Assembly (NCBI GenBank): GCA_049969715.1 | Contig: JBMFOH010000016.1 | Coordinates: 1 to 40,600 of the forward strand | Length of the DNA stretch: 40,600 bases | Direction of reading: 5' to 3' | From: JBMFOH01 sp049969715 [NCBI: bacterium] | GTDB taxonomy: Bacteria; DUMJ01 | Notes under the pieces: model-generated | What the model was told of the DNA's origin: nothing | The model's database searches: none | What the model saw: only the letters and a program-made list of their open reading frames with translations | Made by a program: the position numbers and the translations under genes | Shown here: positions 17,299 to 26,287 of the stretch, one piece after another | How the letters are laid out: every line of letters starts with the position of its first letter | How positions within the stretch are numbered: position 1 is the first letter of the stretch

Positions 17299-18330
17299 AT
17301 GATAGAGATAAATACACCTGCTAATATAAAGGTCATAGGTATAGGTGGAGGGGGAGTAAATGCAGTAGATAGAATGCTCGAGATGCAACTAAGGGGCATA
17401 GAGTTTATAGCGATCAATACTGATCTACAGGCTTTAGGGAAGTCTAAAGCGGAGAAGAAAATACAGATAGGTGTAGAGTTGACCAGAGGTTTAGGTGCAG
17501 GAGCTAATCCTGATATTGGTAGACAGGCTGCAGAGGAGAATAAAGAGGATATTATGCTAGCAATAGAAGGGGCAGATATGCTCTTTATAACTGCAGGGAT
17601 GGGTGGGGGTACTGGAAGTGGTGCGGCTCCTATAGTAGCTCAACTTTCTAGAGAAGCCAACATTCTTACAGTAGCTGTAGTGACAAAACCCTTTACCTTT
17701 GAAGGAAGAAAGAGGATGCTTATCGCAGAACAGGCTATAGAGGAATTAAAGGATAAAGTAGACACCCTTATTGTGATTCCAAATGATAGACTCCTTTCTA
17801 TATCTACTAAATCTACCACTATGTTAGAAGCTTTTAAGATGGCAGACGATGTATTACGATCAGGTGTGGAGGGAATAGTAGACCTTATTATTACCCCTGG
17901 CTTAATAAATCTTGATTTTGCCGATGTAAAAACTATTATGCAGAATTCTGGTTCGGCTATTATGGGGATAGGAGAGGCTTCAGGAGAACAGAGAGCGGTT
18001 GAAGCGGCATCAAAAGCTATATCTAGTCCACTCTTAGAGGACAGGATAGATGGGGCTAAGGGGGTCCTGTTCAATGTTACAGGAGGGGCAGACCTTACTT
18101 TGTCAGAGGTAAACGAAGCAGCAGAGGTAATCTCTAAGGCGGTTGATTCAGATGCCAATATTATCTTTGGAGCTGTGATAGATGAAGAGATAGAAGGAAA
18201 GATCAAGATAACAGTAATAGCTACTGGCTTTGAAAATAAGGCTAAGAGACCTATTCGAGAGCTTGGTGAGATGAGGATACCTTTAAATACTACAGATCTT
18301 GATATTCCTACCTTCTTAAGGAAGAGATAA
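17299..18330 (+). CDS. ftsZ: Cell division GTPase FtsZ, with a very short C-terminal linker
   Basis: This 343-residue tubulin homologue forms the Z ring. It has the [11 protein letters not shown] block (16-26), the tubulin signature GGGTGSG at 102-108, and the T7 region with [11 protein letters not shown]. The C-terminal peptide DIPTFLRKR, which binds FtsA and SepF, is intact, but fewer than about 25 residues separate it from the globular domain, where most bacteria have 50 or more. GGAGGAG precedes ATG 17299. It closes the classical dcw cluster. Confidence 0.97.
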   Translation: MIEINTPANIKVIGIGGGGVNAVDRMLEMQLRGIEFIAINTDLQALGKSKAEKKIQIGVELTRGLGAGANPDIGRQAAEENKEDIMLAIEGADMLFITAGMGGGTGSGAAPIVAQLSREANILTVAVVTKPFTFEGRKRMLIAEQAIEELKDKVDTLIVIPNDRLLSISTKSTTMLEAFKMADDVLRSGVEGIVDLIITPGLINLDFADVKTIMQNSGSAIMGIGEASGEQRAVEAASKAISSPLLEDRIDGAKGVLFNVTGGADLTLSEVNEAAEVISKAVDSDANIIFGAVIDEEIEGKIKITVIATGFENKAKRPIRELGEMRIPLNTTDLDIPTFLRKR

Positions 18331-18354
18331 ATGGGAGGTGATAAATAGACGTAC

Positions 18355-19851
18355 TTGGATTGGAGAGAGAGGGAATTAATAAGGAATTTTGTGGGAAGAG
18401 AGGAAAGTGAAAAACCTCAGGTAAAGGATTATCGATTTGGATTAGTTTATCCTAATAGTTATGATGTGGGGATGGGAAATCTTGCAATTCATCTTCTTTA
18501 TCGCGTTATTAATGCTCATCCATACTTTTCTTGTGAGAGGTTTTTTCTTTTTAATAATGTTCCTATGGCTTCATTAGAAACATTCAGTCCTTTAACGAGC
18601 TTTGATATTATTGGGTTTTCTATATCATATGAGTTGGATTACTTTAATGTAATAGAGGTCCTTAAGAGAAGTAACATTCCCCCTAAATCTGTAGATAGAA
18701 ACCTGAATTACCCGCTTATCATAGCTGGTGGTGCCTGTATGAGTTATAACCCTGAACCTATCTCGGATGTTTTTGACCTTATCGTTATAGGAGATGGAGA
18801 AGAGACGGTATTAGAGATTCTAAATAGATATAGAGAATATGTAGGTTTGGGAAGATCTAAGGAAGAATTTTTACTTTCTTTTGTAGATATAAAGGGGGTC
18901 TATATTCCAAGATTTTATGAAAAAGGTGAGCCCATCTTTAAGAACGTTCCACAAAAGATTAATAGGAGTATCTTTAGGGATTTTGATAAGGAGACTGCTT
19001 ATACTACAATATACGCTCCAAACGCTGTCTTTGGAGACCTCTTTCTAATAGAGATAGAAAGAGGATGCCCAATGAGATGTAGATTTTGTGTGGCGGGAAA
19101 TGTATATCTTCCCTGTAGGATAAAATCTATGAAAACGGTAAAAGACGTAATTAGGTATCGTAACGAAAAACATAAAAAGATAGGACTTATGGGTCCATTG
19201 GTTGGAGGAATACCGTATATCAAAAACCTATTAAGGTGGTTTATAGAAGAAGGTCTCCAGGTGAGTGTATCCTCATTGAGGATATCTACTCTAGATAGAG
19301 AGTTTCTTACACTATTGAAGGAGGCTGGGGAAGACTCTATAACTATAGCACCGGAATTTGTAGATGAATCCTTGAGATTTAGTGTGGGGAAAAGGGAATC
19401 TAGTGAAAAGATAATAGATGTGCTAAATTCAGCTTTAGAAGTAGGATTTGAAAGGATAAAACTATATATGATGTTTGGATACGATGATTATACGTTAGAA
19501 TTGAATGCCCTTGAAAGATTTAAATTGGATCTAGAAAGGCTTAACAGGGCATATAGGTCTAAATTTGTGATAAATTTTCAGCCTCTTATTCCTAAGCCAC
19601 TTACTCCATTTCAGTTTAGAAATATGGAAGATAGGGTGGTATTACAGAAACAGGCAAAAGCTATATTAGACCTTCTTAAAGATAGATATATAAAGGTGCA
19701 GATAGCAAGTGTAAGGGAGTCAATTCTTGAAGGGGTCTTAGCAAGAGGCGGAAGGGAATTGTTTCCATTTATTCTTAATAATGATAGAAGAGGCATATTG
19801 AAGCATACTCATTATACCTCTACTAAGGCTCCCTGGGATTTTATTAATTAG
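18355..19851 (+). CDS. B12-binding-like radical SAM protein (TIGR03960-related)
   Basis: This 498-residue radical SAM protein has the cluster motif C238-x3-C242-x2-C245 (CPMRCRFC). It is preceded by a B12-binding-like N-terminal domain (YPNSYDVGMGNL, then GFSISYELDYFN and IIAGGACMSYNPEP with GDGEE). It is clearly related to the longer protein at 34176, sharing YDxGMxNL, SYELxYxN and the PLxPKPxTPFQ block, but it lacks that protein's terminal cysteine cluster. The reaction is unknown. The start is uncertain: TTG 18355 is 14 bases beyond GGAGGTG, while GTG 18391 has AAGG at normal distance. It lies between ftsZ and sepF. Confidence 0.82.
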   Translation: MDWRERELIRNFVGREESEKPQVKDYRFGLVYPNSYDVGMGNLAIHLLYRVINAHPYFSCERFFLFNNVPMASLETFSPLTSFDIIGFSISYELDYFNVIEVLKRSNIPPKSVDRNLNYPLIIAGGACMSYNPEPISDVFDLIVIGDGEETVLEILNRYREYVGLGRSKEEFLLSFVDIKGVYIPRFYEKGEPIFKNVPQKINRSIFRDFDKETAYTTIYAPNAVFGDLFLIEIERGCPMRCRFCVAGNVYLPCRIKSMKTVKDVIRYRNEKHKKIGLMGPLVGGIPYIKNLLRWFIEEGLQVSVSSLRISTLDREFLTLLKEAGEDSITIAPEFVDESLRFSVGKRESSEKIIDVLNSALEVGFERIKLYMMFGYDDYTLELNALERFKLDLERLNRAYRSKFVINFQPLIPKPLTPFQFRNMEDRVVLQKQAKAILDLLKDRYIKVQIASVRESILEGVLARGGRELFPFILNNDRRGILKHTHYTSTKAPWDFIN

Positions 19852-19853
19852 AA

Positions 19854-21026
19854 ATGAAGATCCATAGATTGATATTGAGGATACTATTAGGGATGTGTAT
19901 ATATTTATATTTTATCCAGCCTAAGGTCTGGAAGTATACTGTAGAGATCTTAAGACCAAAATATCTCCATTTAGATAGAATTGTATTGGTAGAGGGGGTA
20001 GTCCTACATAGAGAAGATATCGTAAGAAGTCCTGGGGATGGAATAATTTTAAAGCTTAAAGGTGATGATACAAGGGTGGCTAGTGGAGAGGTAATAGGAG
20101 TTATATTCCCTGATATGCAATCCTATAAGAACTATCTTCAAGAGATCGATAATATTCTTGCTATATATAAAAAGATGACTGATGAAAGACAAGATCTTAT
20201 AAAGGAAAAGACCTTGGAGATAGAGGATATGTATAAGAAGCTTTCTAAAGACAATGAAATATGCAGGAGTTTGATCGAGAATAAAAAGGACGCTTCAGAC
20301 ATTATAAAGGAGTTAGACCAGTTGAATAAAGATATCTTGGATGTAAAGAAGGATATAGAGAAGGCAAGATTAGAAGTAGGCGCCATTAATAAAGAGAGAG
20401 ATAACAAATTGAAGGACCTAGAGAGTAGTATTGTTACCTCATATACCCCTATTCATACTGACAAGGCTGGAGTGTTGATGTTTAGCTCAGATTCAAAGGA
20501 AAGTTTCAGAAATGATATCATCCAAGGAAATGTTCACTCAGATATCTCTGTAAAGGATATATTTGGGAAGCCAAAGACGATCTCTAGTGGAGATAAGATA
20601 GCCAAGGGAGATATTATTGGAAGGGTGGTTGATAACTTAGAATCTTTTGTGGTGTGTAATGTTTTACTTGACGGAGATTCGAGTTTTACTCATAATAGAA
20701 TAGAAATTAAAGGGGAGGATGGTAGTCTAATTTTGGATATTATAAAGTGGATTGGAGGAAAAGAGAAAGAAACCTGGATAGGGAAGGTGGTAGGTAATCC
20801 ATCGATTAGGGATGTAGGTTTTTCTGGAACTACAAAGGTTGGAGAGATAGATGGTATTGGAATACCTAGAGATATAATCTATAGAGATAATATGGGATAT
20901 TATGTGAATATAATAGAGAAGGATAAGATAGAGAAGAGATATATAAAGTTACTTGGTGGTAATCAGGAGTGGGTAATAGTAAGTAATTTGAATGGAAGTA
21001 CTCAGATATTAAGGGAAAACCGATAG
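19854..21026 (+). CDS. HlyD-like membrane-anchored coiled-coil adaptor protein
   Basis: This 390-residue protein has an N-terminal membrane segment (about 6-24), a beta-rich segment with SPGDGIILKLKGDDTRVASGEVIG like the lipoyl half-motif of HlyD adaptors (about 58-82), a long coiled coil (about 95-200), and a second beta region with a hydrophobic-groove repeat (ISSGDKIAKGDIIGRV). HlyD/RND-adaptor-like proteins are common beside sepF in Clostridia, but no transporter genes are here, so export need not be the role. A function as an extracytoplasmic scaffold in division is only inference. The start has no clear ribosome site and lies three bases after the radical SAM gene. Confidence 0.72.
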   Translation: MKIHRLILRILLGMCIYLYFIQPKVWKYTVEILRPKYLHLDRIVLVEGVVLHREDIVRSPGDGIILKLKGDDTRVASGEVIGVIFPDMQSYKNYLQEIDNILAIYKKMTDERQDLIKEKTLEIEDMYKKLSKDNEICRSLIENKKDASDIIKELDQLNKDILDVKKDIEKARLEVGAINKERDNKLKDLESSIVTSYTPIHTDKAGVLMFSSDSKESFRNDIIQGNVHSDISVKDIFGKPKTISSGDKIAKGDIIGRVVDNLESFVVCNVLLDGDSSFTHNRIEIKGEDGSLILDIIKWIGGKEKETWIGKVVGNPSIRDVGFSGTTKVGEIDGIGIPRDIIYRDNMGYYVNIIEKDKIEKRYIKLLGGNQEWVIVSNLNGSTQILRENR

Positions 21027-21035
21027 GAGGAGAAT

Positions 21036-21446
21036 ATGTCAAGGATAGGTCTTTTTTTTAAAAGAGTATTTGGACTTATAGATGAAGAAGAGATGGAAGA
21101 GCTTGGTTCAGAGTTAAAGGAATCTGGAAATGTCTTTCCTATCTCTGGAAAGGGAAAGAAGAGTGAGACAGTTACAATATTTATATACGGGCTCAGTAAT
21201 TTCGATGATATCCAGAGGGTGGCAGATGAGGTTAAAAAGAATAAGATTGTGGTAGTCAACTTTGAAGAGACATCCAAAGAAGAGGCTATCCGTGCCTTAG
21301 ATTTTATAAGTGGTGCCGTATATGCCCTAGAGGGAAGCCTCCAGAAGGTAGGAGAATACGTATTCTTGGCTATACCTAAAGGGATAGGAATAGAAGGCAC
21401 TAATATAGGACAGAATCCATACCCTATTGATACCTCAAAGATATGA
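21036..21446 (+). CDS. sepF: Cell division protein SepF
   Basis: This 136-residue protein has the SepF layout: an N-terminal amphipathic membrane-binding helix (SRIGLFFKRVFGLI), a short acidic linker, and the beta-alpha core with VVVNFEETSKEEAIRALDFISGAVYALEGSLQKVGEYVFLAIP split by turns. SepF polymerises into rings that bind the FtsZ tail and the membrane. GGAGGAG lies just upstream of ATG 21036. Its stop codon TGA is part of the extended -10 of the next promoter. Confidence 0.93.
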   Translation: MSRIGLFFKRVFGLIDEEEMEELGSELKESGNVFPISGKGKKSETVTIFIYGLSNFDDIQRVADEVKKNKIVVVNFEETSKEEAIRALDFISGAVYALEGSLQKVGEYVFLAIPKGIGIEGTNIGQNPYPIDTSKI

Positions 21447-21452
21447 TATAAT
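21444..21452 (+). promoter_or_regulatory. Extended -10 promoter before hisS
   Basis: TGATATAAT at 21444-21452 uses the sepF stop as its extended TG. TTGATA at 21427-21432 lies only 14 bases upstream, too close for a normal -35. The predicted start at about 21458 leaves a leader of about 40 bases, too short for a T-box. It sits in the largest gap of the 34-kb plus-strand block. Confidence 0.6.
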
Positions 21453-21496
21453 TGTTGTGAATTTAATATTGAAAGTTCGAAAGAGAGGTCTTCCTT

Positions 21497-22738
21497 ATGA
21501 AGTCTAATTATACTACTTTGAGAGGAGTAAGAGATATCCTCCCAGAAGAGTTATCTCTATGGAGGAAGATAGAAAGTAAGGCAAGAGATATATTTACTCT
21601 ATATAACTATAGAGAGATAGAGACTCCTATCTTGGAGTTTGCAGAGATATTTACAAGGTCTGTTGGAGAAGAAACCGATATAGTGAGAAAAGAGATGTAT
21701 ACGTTTAAGGATAGAGGAGATAGACTAGTTGCACTAAGGCCCGAAGGTACTGCTCCAGTAGTTAGGGCTTATCTTCAGAATAAACTCTATATCCAGGGAA
21801 AGGTTACAAAGCTATTCTATATGGGACCTATGTTTAGATATGACAGGCCTCAGGCTGGAAGGCAGAGAGAATTCCATCAGATAGGTATAGAAGCCATTGG
21901 AGACTCTAGTTATATCCTAGATGCAGAAGTTATCTCTCTCCTCTGGATTTTCTTAAAGAGTATTGGACTTGATAAGGTTACCTTTCTTCTTAATAGTGTA
22001 GGGTGCCCTATCTGTAGGCCTAGATATAAAGAGGCTCTAGTAGATTACTTTAAACCCCATAGAGAAGAACTCTGTGATGACTGTAAGATAAGGTTAGAAA
22101 AGAACCCACTAAGAATCCTAGACTGTAAGGTAGAATCCTGTAAGAAGGTTTCCTCTAATGTCCCTTCCGTATTGGATTATCTGTGCGAAGAATGTAGTAC
22201 CCACTTTGCCAAGGTGAGAGGCCTTTTGGACCGTATGAATATCTCTTATGTAGTTGATCCTACTTTAGTTAGAGGGTTAGATTACTATACTAAGACTGCA
22301 TTTGAAGTGGTGGCAGATGGGTCTGGACTTTCTGTAGGTGGAGGAGGAAGATATGATGGACTGGTAGAAGAGCTTGGAGGTCCCCCTATACCAGGTATTG
22401 GCTTTGCTATAGGAATGGAGAGGTTGATGGGCGTTCTTAGTAGTAGAGGTCTTGTCTTTTCTGATGATGTAGCTCCTTATTACTTTATAGTATATGATAT
22501 AGAATTAGCTGACGAATCCCTGGTTTTGGCTAATGCCCTTAGAGAGAAAGGGTTTGTAGTAGATCTTAGCTTTTCTATAAAGAGTATAAAGGCTCAGATG
22601 AGAGAATCTGATAGGAGTAAAGCAAGATATACTATAATTTTGAGAAAAGACCTGTGGAGTGAGGACAGGATAATAATAAAAGATATGGCTACTGGAGAAC
22701 AGAGAGAACTATATAAGAAGGAATTGGAGGTATTATAG
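21497..22738 (+). CDS. hisS: Histidyl-tRNA synthetase
   Basis: This 413-residue class II synthetase has motif 2 as FRYDRPQAGRQREFHQ, the histidine-specific block LVRGLDYYTKTAFEV, motif 3 PGIGFAIGMERLM, and a C-terminal anticodon-binding domain. The insertion with LCDDCKIRLEKNPLRILDCK is typical of bacterial HisRS. ATG 21497 is preceded by GAGAGG. It is three bases from aspS, the common Firmicutes pairing. Confidence 0.97.
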   Translation: MKSNYTTLRGVRDILPEELSLWRKIESKARDIFTLYNYREIETPILEFAEIFTRSVGEETDIVRKEMYTFKDRGDRLVALRPEGTAPVVRAYLQNKLYIQGKVTKLFYMGPMFRYDRPQAGRQREFHQIGIEAIGDSSYILDAEVISLLWIFLKSIGLDKVTFLLNSVGCPICRPRYKEALVDYFKPHREELCDDCKIRLEKNPLRILDCKVESCKKVSSNVPSVLDYLCEECSTHFAKVRGLLDRMNISYVVDPTLVRGLDYYTKTAFEVVADGSGLSVGGGGRYDGLVEELGGPPIPGIGFAIGMERLMGVLSSRGLVFSDDVAPYYFIVYDIELADESLVLANALREKGFVVDLSFSIKSIKAQMRESDRSKARYTIILRKDLWSEDRIIIKDMATGEQRELYKKELEVL

Positions 22739-22741
22739 ATA

Positions 22742-24508
22742 TTGGAGAGAGAATTTAAACGAACAGGTTACTGTGGTAATTTTGATATAAAAGATGTAGG
22801 CAGATATGTAGTTCTTAATGGATGGGTGAATAGGAGAAGAGACCATGGAGGACTTATCTTTGTTGACCTTAGGGATAGGTCAGGGATAATTCAACTTGTT
22901 TTTGACCCAAAACGAAGCAAAGAAACATTCACCTTAGCTCAAGGACTAAAGAATGAATGGGTGATTGGAGTAGGAGGGTTTATTTCGAAGAGGCCAGAAG
23001 GTTCAGAGAATCGTAAGATATCCACTGGAGAGATAGAGGTTCTGGTAGATAGGCTTATTGTCTTTTCTAAGGCGGAGATACTTCCATTTAATGTAAATGA
23101 AGATGAGGATATAGATGAATTTATGAGGCTAAGGTATAGATTCTTAGATCTAAGAAGGCCTAAACTTCAGAGGAATATAGAGTTAAGGCACAAGGTTACT
23201 CAAGAGGTGAGAAGGTATCTTGCTGATAACGGCTTTTGGGAAGTAGAAACCCCAATGCTTACTAGGAGTACCCCTGAAGGGGCTAGAGACTATCTCGTTC
23301 CTAGTCGTGTACATAGGGGCAAATTTTATGCTCTACCTCAGTCTCCTCAACTTTTCAAACAGATGCTTATGGTTGGTGGAATAGACAGATATTTTCAGAT
23401 AGCCCGATGTTTTCGAGATGAAGATTTAAGGGCAGACCGTCAGCCTGAGTTTACTCAGATAGATATCGAGGCTTCTTTTATAGATATGGATGATATCCTC
23501 TCTATAATAGAAGGACTTATGCAGACGGTATTTAAGAATGTTTTAGGAGTGGACGTAAGGACTCCCTTCCCTAGGATGAGTTACAGAGAAGCGTATTTGA
23601 AATATGGTAGTGATAGACCTGATCTTAGATATGATAATGAACTTTATGATGTTTCGGATATTGCAAATACTATTTCTTTTCCTCCATTTCAGGGTAGAGA
23701 AGTGATAGCTATGAAGATACCAGGGTTAGGAGATATCTCTAGAAAGGTTATAGATGAGCTTACTGAATCGGCTAAGTCCCTTGGAGCTAAAGGATTGGCT
23801 TGGTTAGGCTTTCATAATGAACCAAGAGGACCATTTAGTAAGATGATTAATGAGGACTTTTTAGGGGGGTTGAAGAAAAGGATTCTTCTTTCTAATGGAG
23901 ACCTTTTACTCTTTATAGCAGATGATGTTGGTAAGGCTAGAGAGATTATGGGAAGATTTAGATTAGAGATAAATAAGCGATTCTTTAAACCTATCTCCTC
24001 TTTTGTATTTACTTGGATTGTAGATTTCCCTCTCTTCTCTTTTAGTAAGGAAGAAAATAGGATAGAGGCAGAACATCACCCATTTACTTCTCCTAAAGAA
24101 GAGGACATCCCTCTGTTAGATACTGACCCTTTAAGGGTAAGGGCAAATGCCTATGACCTGGTTCTAAATGGTATGGAATTGGGTAGTGGAAGTATAAGGA
24201 ACAATACTCCCTCGATGCAGAAGAAAATCTTATCTATTTTGGGGATAGATGAAGAGACAGCTTATAAGAAATTTGGTTTTCTCCTTGAAGCCCTCTCCTA
24301 TGGTGCGCCACCCCACGGAGGTATTGCCTTAGGATTAGATAGGATTGTTGCTATTATGGCGGGAGAGGAAAGTATAAGAGAGGTTATAGCGTTTCCAAAG
24401 ACACAGAGTGCTTTTTGTCCACTTACAGAAGCGCCAGCGGAGGTAGATGATATTCAGCTGGAAGAACTAGGTATTTTGGTGAAGAAGGAGGATATAAAAA
24501 ATGAATAG
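22742..24508 (+). CDS. aspS: Aspartyl-tRNA synthetase
   Basis: This 588-residue bacterial-type AspRS has an N-terminal OB fold (GWVNRRRDHGGLIFVDLRDRSG), motif 2 FRDEDLRADRQPEFTQID, the GAD insertion domain, and motif 3 GGIALGLDRIVAIM. The end FPKTQSAFCPLTEAP is characteristic. Start TTG 22742 has GGAGGT ten bases upstream. Whether it also charges tRNA-Asn cannot be told from what is here. It overlaps rnfB by eight bases. Confidence 0.97.
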   Translation: MEREFKRTGYCGNFDIKDVGRYVVLNGWVNRRRDHGGLIFVDLRDRSGIIQLVFDPKRSKETFTLAQGLKNEWVIGVGGFISKRPEGSENRKISTGEIEVLVDRLIVFSKAEILPFNVNEDEDIDEFMRLRYRFLDLRRPKLQRNIELRHKVTQEVRRYLADNGFWEVETPMLTRSTPEGARDYLVPSRVHRGKFYALPQSPQLFKQMLMVGGIDRYFQIARCFRDEDLRADRQPEFTQIDIEASFIDMDDILSIIEGLMQTVFKNVLGVDVRTPFPRMSYREAYLKYGSDRPDLRYDNELYDVSDIANTISFPPFQGREVIAMKIPGLGDISRKVIDELTESAKSLGAKGLAWLGFHNEPRGPFSKMINEDFLGGLKKRILLSNGDLLLFIADDVGKAREIMGRFRLEINKRFFKPISSFVFTWIVDFPLFSFSKEENRIEAEHHPFTSPKEEDIPLLDTDPLRVRANAYDLVLNGMELGSGSIRNNTPSMQKKILSILGIDEETAYKKFGFLLEALSYGAPPHGGIALGLDRIVAIMAGEESIREVIAFPKTQSAFCPLTEAPAEVDDIQLEELGILVKKEDIKNE

Positions 24509-25301
24509 TGCAATCCTTTTACCTGCAATAGTTTTAGGAATTCTAGGTGCTGGGGTAGGGATTATGCTTTCTATAGCCCATAAGGCATTCTATGTAGAAA
24601 CTCCAGAGCTTCAGAAGAAGATAAGAGAAGCGTTGCCTGGAGCTAATTGCGGTGCTTGTGGATATCCTGGGTGTGATGGTCTGGCGGAAGCAATATATAA
24701 AGGAGAGGCTCCTATTAATAAGTGTCCAGTAGGAGGAGAAAAGAGTGCTAAGGCTATTGGTAATCTTATTGGGGTCGAAGTAAAGCCGATGCAAGAGACT
24801 AAATTACTTTTCTTCTGCTCAGGAGAAAGAGATAAGGCAAATAAAAGATTTGATTATAAAGGTGTAGAGGATTGTGCAACTAGAGCTATCCTATGGGGTG
24901 GAGACCTTATGTGTCCTTATGGCTGCTTAGGTGGTGGGACTTGTGTAAAGGCCTGTCCTTTTGGAGCTTTGAGTATGGGGGAGAATGGACTCCCAGTAAT
25001 AGACGACTTGAAATGCACAAGATGTGGGATATGTGTAGAGGTCTGTCCAAAACACCTATTTGCCTTAGTGCCTAAGAATACAAAGGTTATTGTTGCCTGT
25101 AGTGCTAAAGACCTTTCAGGAAGGGATACAAGAAAGGTTTGTACTGCAGGTTGTATAAAGTGTGGAATGTGTGCTAGGGTATGTCCAGTTAATGCTATAA
25201 GGATGGAAAATAACTGGCCAGTTATAGATCAAGAAACTTGTATTGCCTGTGGAGCCTGCGTGGAGAAGTGCCCTACCCACGTTATGAAATTAACAATATA
25301 A
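24501..25301 (+). CDS. rnfB: RnfB-like multi-cluster ferredoxin (orphan)
   Basis: This 266-residue protein has an N-terminal membrane helix (about 5-27) and then the RnfB-type four-cysteine domain (NCGACGYPGCDGLAEAI, with a further Cys at GEAPINKC). Four more ferredoxin-like CxxCxxC motifs follow (CLGGGTCVKACP, CTRCGICVEVCP, CIKCGMCARVCP, CIACGACVEKCP), so about five 4Fe-4S clusters are expected. RnfB is the cytoplasmic ferredoxin entry subunit of the Rnf complex, but rnfA, C, D, E and G are not adjacent. They may lie elsewhere, or this protein may serve another redox partner. apbE follows with an overlap. Confidence 0.88.
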   Translation: MNSAILLPAIVLGILGAGVGIMLSIAHKAFYVETPELQKKIREALPGANCGACGYPGCDGLAEAIYKGEAPINKCPVGGEKSAKAIGNLIGVEVKPMQETKLLFFCSGERDKANKRFDYKGVEDCATRAILWGGDLMCPYGCLGGGTCVKACPFGALSMGENGLPVIDDLKCTRCGICVEVCPKHLFALVPKNTKVIVACSAKDLSGRDTRKVCTAGCIKCGMCARVCPVNAIRMENNWPVIDQETCIACGACVEKCPTHVMKLTI

Positions 25302-26287
25302 AGCAAGTCATATCTGTAATAGGGATATTAGTTGTTCTGGTCCTCTTTTTTAGATATTCTTCTTACCCTCCTCATCTAGTTGAGGTTCAGTCATTTCTTA
25401 TGGATACTATAATTAGTGTCAGGGTAGAGGACAGGAATGGAGAATCTATAGGTAGCGAGGCTTTAAAGTTGATGCAGGCTATCCAGGAGAAGATTGATCT
25501 TAATCTTTCTACTAGTGAGCTCTCTAGGGTAAATGCCTCTAGCGGGATAGGATTAGTGAGTGTATCGAAAGAGACATTAGATATGATTAAAGAGTCTAAG
25601 GAGATAGCGAGGTTATCAGATGGAGCATTTGATATCTCTATAGGGGCAGTTACAAAGGAGTGGGGATTTATAGATGGAAACTATAGATTACCAGATAAAA
25701 AGGATATAGAGAGAAATCTAGAGCTTGTAGATTATAGACTTATTAAAATAGACGATAGCAGAGTAGGATTAGCTAAAAGAGGTATGTGCCTAGACCTTGG
25801 AGGAATAGCCAAGGGTTATGCTGTAGATTGTATGTATGATTTCTTAAAATCTCGGGGTGTTAAAAGAGCGATAATAGATGCAGGTGGAACGATAAAGACT
25901 ATTGGTCCACCTCTTGATAAGAGGGGGTGGAAGATTGGGATAAGAGACCCAAGAGATTCGAAAAGAGTTGTTGGGGTCTTGTATCTGGAGCCAGGTTTAG
26001 CAGTAGCCACCTCTGGAGATTATGAGAGATACTTTATAAAGAATGGTATCAGATATCATCATATCTTAGACCCTAAAACTGGATATCCTGTATATAAATG
26101 TAGAAGTGTAACTATAGTAAGTAGAAGTGCTACTGAGGCAGACGCCCTTTCTACAGCTATATTTGTGCTAGGACCACAGGAGGGGTTGAGATTAGCTGAA
26201 AGGTTAAATGTAGGTGTGGTTATAGTAGACAAAAATGGTGATGTCATTGTCTCTAAGAATCTAAAAGGAAGGTTCTTTGGTGAGTAG
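25268..26287 (+). CDS. apbE: FAD:protein FMN transferase ApbE, membrane anchored
   Basis: This protein of about 339 residues is of the ApbE family, which attaches FMN covalently to Thr or Ser of target proteins such as RnfG/RnfD. Family blocks are LDLGGIAKGYAVD, ATSGDYERYF, YHHILDPKTGYPV and TEADALSTAIFVLG. The N-terminus has one hydrophobic segment (QVISVIGILVVLVLFF) but no lipobox cysteine, so it is a membrane-anchored rather than lipoprotein form. I start at GTG 25268; TTG 25238 is also in frame. Both overlap rnfB. No flavinylation target with an FMN-binding domain is encoded in the window. Confidence 0.9.
   Translation: MPYPRYEINNIKQVISVIGILVVLVLFFRYSSYPPHLVEVQSFLMDTIISVRVEDRNGESIGSEALKLMQAIQEKIDLNLSTSELSRVNASSGIGLVSVSKETLDMIKESKEIARLSDGAFDISIGAVTKEWGFIDGNYRLPDKKDIERNLELVDYRLIKIDDSRVGLAKRGMCLDLGGIAKGYAVDCMYDFLKSRGVKRAIIDAGGTIKTIGPPLDKRGWKIGIRDPRDSKRVVGVLYLEPGLAVATSGDYERYFIKNGIRYHHILDPKTGYPVYKCRSVTIVSRSATEADALSTAIFVLGPQEGLRLAERLNVGVVIVDKNGDVIVSKNLKGRFFGE

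Noticed and set aside
17640-18206. Minus-strand open frame of 188 codons opposite ftsZ
   Set aside because: It is the antisense shadow of a well-supported ftsZ, with Ser/Ile-rich composition and no family resemblance.
21447-21496. T-box or riboswitch before hisS
   Set aside because: The leader from the predicted start is only about 40 bases, too short, and no T-box motif is seen.
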